Part shown: positions 5,567-8,238 of the stretch, in pieces
Position numbering within the stretch: the first letter of the stretch is position 1
Layout: each line of letters begins with the position of its first letter
NCBI GenBank assembly: GCA_027020325.1
Contig: JALUVT010000109.1
Location: 1 to 8,238 of the forward strand
Direction: 5' to 3'
Length of the DNA: 8,238 bases
Origin: a bacterium
GTDB taxonomy: Bacteria; Patescibacteriota; 4484-211
Made by a program: the position numbers and the translations under genes
Notes under the pieces: model-generated
The model's database searches: none
The model's input: only the letters and a program-made list of their open reading frames with translations
Told to the model about the DNA's origin: nothing

Positions 5567-6485
5567 CGTCTTTCTTCTTTTCCAATATTTGCTGCAATAA
5601 TTCCAGACTCTTGGGGCCAATATTGCGAACCTTATTTAATTTTTCCGCCGGAGTATTCTGTAAATCTTCCAAGGTCTGAATTCCGGCCTCTTTGAGAGCA
5701 TTCAATAGCCGCGTCGGCAGATTAAACTCTTCTAAATAAACCGGCATTTCGGGTAAATTCCGTTTCACCTCCGCCGCCGGACGGCCTTGTTCTTCTTCCC
5801 AGGTACGGCGCACCACCGCCCCGCTCTGCAAAAAAGAAAAATGTTCATAAAGTACCGTCGCTGCTTCTCTTAAAGCCTCACTGGGAGAAAGAGAGCCATC
5901 GGTCTTAATTTCCATTTCCACTTGGTCTAACCCTGTTTGACGACCGACACGAGTCGGCTGGACACGATAAGAAACTTGGCGTACGGGGCCAAAATCAGCA
6001 TCCACTAAAATTGTTCCCACCCGGGCTTTTTCTTGTTCCACAATTCGATAACCCCGCCCCAGCTCAACTTTCAACTCCATTTTTAGACGGGCTTTTTTAT
6101 CGGTCAAATGAGCTAAAACCAAATCTTTATTCAAAACCTCAATTCCGCTGGGACAATGAAGATCTCCCGCAGTAACAGTAGCCGGCCCTTTAACATCTAG
6201 GGTAACAATAAGTGGTTTATTGACGGTCATTTTGAAGTTAATCTTTTTTACCTGAAGAAGAATTTCAATCACATCCTCTTTAACTCCTTTGATTGTGCTA
6301 AATTCATGCGCCACTCCCTCAATGCGCATTTCGGTTACCGCGGCCCCGGCCAAAAAAGAAAGCATGACCCGACGGAGACTATTGCCAATCGTATGCCCCA
6401 TTCCCCGCTGCAAGGGTCCGATAACAAGTGTTCCCTCGGTCTCGTTTTCTTTTTTTATTGTTAGTTTTAACTCTTGGGCTAACAT
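5553..6485 (-). CDS. rpoA: DNA-directed RNA polymerase subunit alpha
   Basis: Alpha dimerises to nucleate RNA polymerase assembly, and its C-terminal domain contacts UP elements and regulators. The 310 residues hold both domains. In the NTD, GPLQRGMGHTIGNSLRRVML (23-42) and VTEMRIEGVAHEFSTIKGVKED (50-71) are the dimer and beta-binding signatures. In the CTD, LPTRLLNALKEAGI (256-269) and NIGPKSLELL (288-297) form the helix-hairpin-helix. The residues corresponding to E. coli R265, N268, G296, K298 and S299 are kept as R259, N262, G290, K292 and S293, so DNA minor-groove binding is probably retained. It follows rpsK after a 62-nt gap holding promoter-like hexamers, and overlaps rplQ by 14 nt. 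The start ATG at 6485 lacks an SD; about 20 residues precede the first conserved motif, which is normal. Confidence 0.98.
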   Translation of the reverse strand: MLAQELKLTIKKENETEGTLVIGPLQRGMGHTIGNSLRRVMLSFLAGAAVTEMRIEGVAHEFSTIKGVKEDVIEILLQVKKINFKMTVNKPLIVTLDVKGPATVTAGDLHCPSGIEVLNKDLVLAHLTDKKARLKMELKVELGRGYRIVEQEKARVGTILVDADFGPVRQVSYRVQPTRVGRQTGLDQVEMEIKTDGSLSPSEALREAATVLYEHFSFLQSGAVVRRTWEEEQGRPAAEVKRNLPEMPVYLEEFNLPTRLLNALKEAGIQTLEDLQNTPAEKLNKVRNIGPKSLELLQQILEKKKDDAQA

Positions 6486-6502
6486 TATTTTAGAACGGGT
6501 TA

Positions 6503-6532
6503 ATCTTAACTAATTATAGTCGCTAATGTCAA
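6503..6532 (-). promoter_or_regulatory. Possible internal promoter for rpoA
   Basis: The 62-nt rpsK-rpoA gap contains, on the minus strand, a perfect TTGACA (6527-6532) and a perfect TATAAT (6513-6518), but these two are only 8 nt apart and cannot act together. The better pairing is TTGACA with TAAGAT (6503-6508, 4 of 6) at 18 nt spacing. Alternatively, TATAAT may work with a poor -35 (GAGAAT) 17 nt upstream. Either would start transcription about 10-20 nt before the rpoA ATG. It is the only gap above 13 nt in the operon, which supports a regulatory role. Confidence 0.5.
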
Positions 6533-6547
6533 ACCATTCTCTCTCAC

Positions 6548-6943
6548 CTAAACCCGCCGTTTCTTTTTCGGCCGGCAACCATTATGGGGTATTGGCGTAA
6601 CATCGGAAATAGAGTTAATTTTTAAACCACTGGCTTTAAGGGCCCGAATTGCTGTCTCTCGCCCCAACCCCGGTCCTTTAATAAAAATATCAATGCTTTT
6701 AATTCCCAAATCAACTGCTTTTTCTGCCACTTTCTGCGCCGCAACAGTTGCCGCATAAGGAGTGGATTTGCGCGTGCCCTTAAAACCCGCTGTCCCCGCA
6801 CTTCCCCAAAGAATTGAATTACCCTGCCAATCGGTGATGGTAATAATCGTATTATTATAGGTAGCTTGAATATGAGCCTGCGCTCGTTCGGGGATTGCTT
6901 TTTTGTCCTTCTTTTTTTTCCGAATATATTTCTTTTTCGCCAT
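6548..6943 (-). CDS. rpsK: 30S ribosomal protein S11
   Basis: S11 is a platform protein of the small subunit at the mRNA exit side. It has 131 residues with [20 protein letters not shown] (23-42), [18 protein letters not shown] (48-65), [15 protein letters not shown] (88-102) and the invariant [12 protein letters not shown] (114-125). The N terminus has a lysine-rich lead (residues 2-15). It starts 13 nt after rpsM; the sequence before the ATG reads TATAATG, but the apparent -10 hexamer includes the start codon and is not read as a promoter. Confidence 0.98.
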   Translation of the reverse strand: MAKKKYIRKKKKDKKAIPERAQAHIQATYNNTIITITDWQGNSILWGSAGTAGFKGTRKSTPYAATVAAQKVAEKAVDLGIKSIDIFIKGPGLGRETAIRALKASGLKINSISDVTPIPHNGCRPKKKRRV

Positions 6944-6956
6944 TATAATTTTGCTT

Positions 6957-7355
6957 CTAAGTCTTAGCCCGGGCGGCTTTCTTCTTCGCTGTCAATCCAC
7001 CCACGGCCATTCTCTTGCGTCCTTTAGCGGTTCGGGCATTGTGACGCGTTCGCTGTCCCCGCACCGGTAAACGACGGCGGCGGCGACGGCCGCGATAGCA
7101 CTTTATCATCTTAAGACGACGGATATCTTCGCGCAAACGCATCCGCAGTTCTCCTTCAACCTTATAATTATTTTCAATCAGCTGACCCAGCCGCGCTAAA
7201 TCTTTAGGATCAAGATCTTTGGTTCGTAACGCAGGATCAATTCCCGCTTCGCGGACAATCTTTCTCGCCCGCGATAGGCCAATCCCATAGATAGAAGTTA
7301 AGGCATATTCAATTTTTTTGTTGTCGGGAATATTAACTCCAACCAGTCGCGCCAT
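6957..7355 (-). CDS. rpsM: 30S ribosomal protein S13
   Basis: S13 sits in the 30S head, forms bridges to the 50S subunit and touches P-site tRNA. The 132 residues start with [19 protein letters not shown] (2-20) and the helix-turn-helix IYGIG (22-26). They continue to the basic [17 protein letters not shown] (96-112), where the family motif is intact, and end in a Lys/Ala tail. In the usual GxRHRxGLPVRGQ context the His and Gly are replaced by Arg ([14 protein letters not shown]). It begins 13 nt after rpmJ without an SD. Confidence 0.98.
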   Translation of the reverse strand: MARLVGVNIPDNKKIEYALTSIYGIGLSRARKIVREAGIDPALRTKDLDPKDLARLGQLIENNYKVEGELRMRLREDIRRLKMIKCYRGRRRRRRLPVRGQRTRHNARTAKGRKRMAVGGLTAKKKAARAKT

Positions 7356-7368
7356 GCTTAAAAATTAA

Positions 7369-7482
7369 CTAACCCTGCCGTTGTTTATGGCGGGGATTGC
7401 TACAAATAACATAAACCCGTCCCTTACGACGGACAATTTTACATTTCGGACAGCGTTTTTTTACTGAAGCCTGAACTTTCAT
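7369..7482 (-). CDS. rpmJ: 50S ribosomal protein L36
   Basis: The 37-codon gene runs from ATG at 7482 to TAG at 7369-7371. The protein reads [20 protein letters not shown] and continues [17 protein letters not shown]. This is L36 in its zinc-binding form: C11, C14, C27 and H32 give the C-x2-C-x12-C-x4-H ligand set. L36 is the smallest large-subunit protein and binds 23S rRNA. It lies between infA (1 nt gap) and rpsM (13 nt gap), the standard bacterial order. The final 1-2 residues (QG) after the usual KQRQG ending are typical. Confidence 0.97.
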   Translation of the reverse strand: MKVQASVKKRCPKCKIVRRKGRVYVICSNPRHKQRQG

Positions 7483-7483
7483 A

Positions 7484-7708
7484 TTATTTTTTATAACGAT
7501 AAACAATTCGCCCTCGTTGCGGGTCCTCGGGCGGAATTTCTACCCGGACCCGATCTCCGACTAAAATCCGGATATGATGACGCCGCATTTTGCCGGAGAT
7601 ATAAGCGACGACAACACTTTCGTTTTCCAACTGAACACGAAAAACAGCATCGGGCAGGCTCTCAATAACCACTCCTTCCTGCACCATCTTCTCTGTTTTC
7701 GCGGCCAT
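7484..7708 (-). CDS. infA: Translation initiation factor IF-1
   Basis: IF-1 occupies the 30S A site during initiation. The 74 residues form one S1-like OB fold: [20 protein letters not shown] (8-27), then the family core [20 protein letters not shown] (35-54) and RGRIVYRYK (65-73). This is the first gene of the minus-strand operon, with an extended -10 promoter about 20 nt upstream. In many bacteria secY-adk-map precede infA; here a divergent ftsK-like gene replaces them, so the operon is cut at infA. The leader before the ATG has no Shine-Dalgarno. Confidence 0.98.
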   Translation of the reverse strand: MAAKTEKMVQEGVVIESLPDAVFRVQLENESVVVAYISGKMRRHHIRILVGDRVRVEIPPEDPQRGRIVYRYKK

Positions 7709-7728
7709 AAATTTATCGCAACGGCGCT

Positions 7729-7757
7729 ATTATACCAGAAGCAACCCCCGGCGACAA
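7729..7757 (-). promoter_or_regulatory. Promoter of the infA-rpmJ-rpsM-rpsK operon
   Basis: Minus strand: TTGTCG (7752-7757, 4 of 6 to -35), a 17-nt spacer, and TATAAT (7729-7734, perfect), preceded by TGG, giving an extended -10 (TGnTATAAT). Transcription would begin near 7722, leaving a leader of about 14 nt before the infA ATG. This is the best promoter in the window. Confidence 0.75.
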
Positions 7758-7764
7758 GACTTCA

Positions 7765-7791
7765 TTGTCCTCATAAATGATTTGTTATAAT
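7765..7791 (+). promoter_or_regulatory. Promoter of the ftsK-like gene, probably giving a near-leaderless mRNA
   Basis: Plus strand: perfect TATAAT at 7786-7791. The -35 is weak: TTGTCC at 7765-7770 matches 4 of 6 but with a short 15-nt spacer. A start about 7 nt after the -10 falls at 7798-7801, on or next to the ATG at 7801. The bases before the ATG (GCAGACAAG) are not a Shine-Dalgarno. It lies back to back with the infA promoter, with their -35 boxes about 7 nt apart. Confidence 0.6.
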
Positions 7792-7800
7792 GCAGACAAG

Positions 7801-8238
7801 ATGCCACGACGGAAAGCCCGCCGCCGCAGAAAAAAAAGAAAGCTTAATTTATCTTTTCCTTCGCTGCGGACGGCTTTAGCCTTATTTTTTGCCCTTATTG
7901 GATTGGGAACCTTATTCACTATTTTGGGATTAACCCGTTCTTTTTTGAATGGATTGGGAGAACAGTTGCGCCTCTTTTGGGGCTGGGGGGTTTTTATTTT
8001 CCCCGCGCTTAGTTTGGCCCTCGCCCTCTATTTTTGGGGACGCGAAATAGCAGACCACCTTCTTGGCGCAGCCTTTTTACTCCTTCTTAATTCTCTGGCT
8101 TTAACCGCGGCAATCTGGCCTGCAGGGGGAGGGATACTGGGGCAATTTCTCTTTCAGCGCCTGCAAAATCTTTTTACACCAGCGGGATCGTTTCTCCTTC
8201 TTCTTTTAACAGAATGGCTTCTTTTTTCCTGGCTTTTG
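7801..8238 (+). CDS. ftsK: FtsK-like DNA translocase, N-terminal membrane domain (partial, runs off right edge)
   Basis: 146 codons are open from ATG 7801 to the end of the window. A very basic N terminus (RRKARRRRKKRK, residues 3-14) is followed by hydrophobic segments at about 22-43, 60-79, 84-104 and 129-146. Between the last two lies GGGILGQFLFQRLQNLFTPAG (109-129), which resembles the GG-x-x-G-x-x-L/F...LFGxxG pattern preceding TM4 of FtsK/SpoIIIE. FtsK is a hexameric septal DNA pump that clears chromosome ends during division; the ATPase part would lie beyond the window and is not seen. Identity therefore rests on topology and that one motif. It is divergent from infA with its own promoter. 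Other 4-TM proteins are possible, but the motif makes FtsK the best call. Confidence 0.7.
   Translation, partial: MPRRKARRRRKKRKLNLSFPSLRTALALFFALIGLGTLFTILGLTRSFLNGLGEQLRLFWGWGVFIFPALSLALALYFWGREIADHLLGAAFLLLLNSLALTAAIWPAGGGILGQFLFQRLQNLFTPAGSFLLLLLTEWLLFSWLL

Noticed and set aside
5567..5620. Upstream 18-codon extension of rplQ
   Set aside because: Inside rpoA in another frame and not L17-like; the family begins at MRKRKKGRKL.
6513..6532. TTGACA and TATAAT as one promoter
   Set aside because: Both hexamers are perfect but only 8 nt apart, too close for sigma-70 binding; alternative pairing is reported instead.
6938..6948. TATAAT hexamer before rpsK
   Set aside because: It includes the start codon ATG, so it cannot drive that gene with a normal start point.

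Overview
The window looks like a fragment of a bacterial genome from a compact, ultrasmall-type lineage, most likely Candidate Phyla Radiation (Patescibacteria). This is an inference from three things. The gene order is infA-rpmJ-rpsM-rpsK-rpoA-rplQ-rplM-rpsI. The genes are packed with spacings of 1-13 nt or small overlaps, and almost none has a Shine-Dalgarno sequence. Several proteins carry lysine-rich tails. TGA is used as a real stop (rplQ and the 360-residue gene), so the standard bacterial code applies and the UGA=Gly code of Gracilibacteria/Absconditabacteria does not.

Layout from right to left. At 7801-8238 (+) is the start of a 4-TM protein that looks like the membrane domain of FtsK and runs off the window. 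Between it and infA are two back-to-back promoters (7729-7791). From 7708 down to 645 everything is on the minus strand: infA (IF-1), rpmJ (L36, absent from longer-ORF listings because it is only 37 codons), rpsM (S13), rpsK (S11), a 62-nt gap with promoter-like hexamers, rpoA (RNA polymerase alpha), rplQ (L17 with an 80-residue charged tail), rplM (L13), rpsI (S9), secD, rnhB (RNase HII), an unrecognised 7-TM membrane protein, an unrecognised 96-residue protein with a CxxC/CxC zinc-knuckle pattern, and tRNA-Ser(UGA). rpsD, which sits between rpsK and rpoA in many bacteria, is not there. secF is not next to secD.

After the tRNA 3' end comes a 558-bp gene-poor stretch (87-644; about 30% GC by hand count of 121-600, against roughly mid-40s percent in the operon). 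It holds a perfect 16-nt tandem duplication, a 12-bp palindrome and a reasonable promoter for the next gene. At the left edge (86 down to 1, minus strand) are the first 28 codons of a tryptophanyl-tRNA synthetase, again too short to appear as a long ORF.

Together the genes form a translation/transcription superoperon (initiation factor, six ribosomal proteins, RNAP alpha) with secretion (SecD), RNA-DNA hybrid repair (RNase HII) and two unknown proteins attached downstream, ending in a tRNA. The core is conserved and ordinary. The parts worth a second look are the two unknown genes, the L17 tail, the probably leaderless ftsK-like gene, and the AT-rich region facing the tRNA 3' end. I found no defence system, CRISPR array or complete mobile element.
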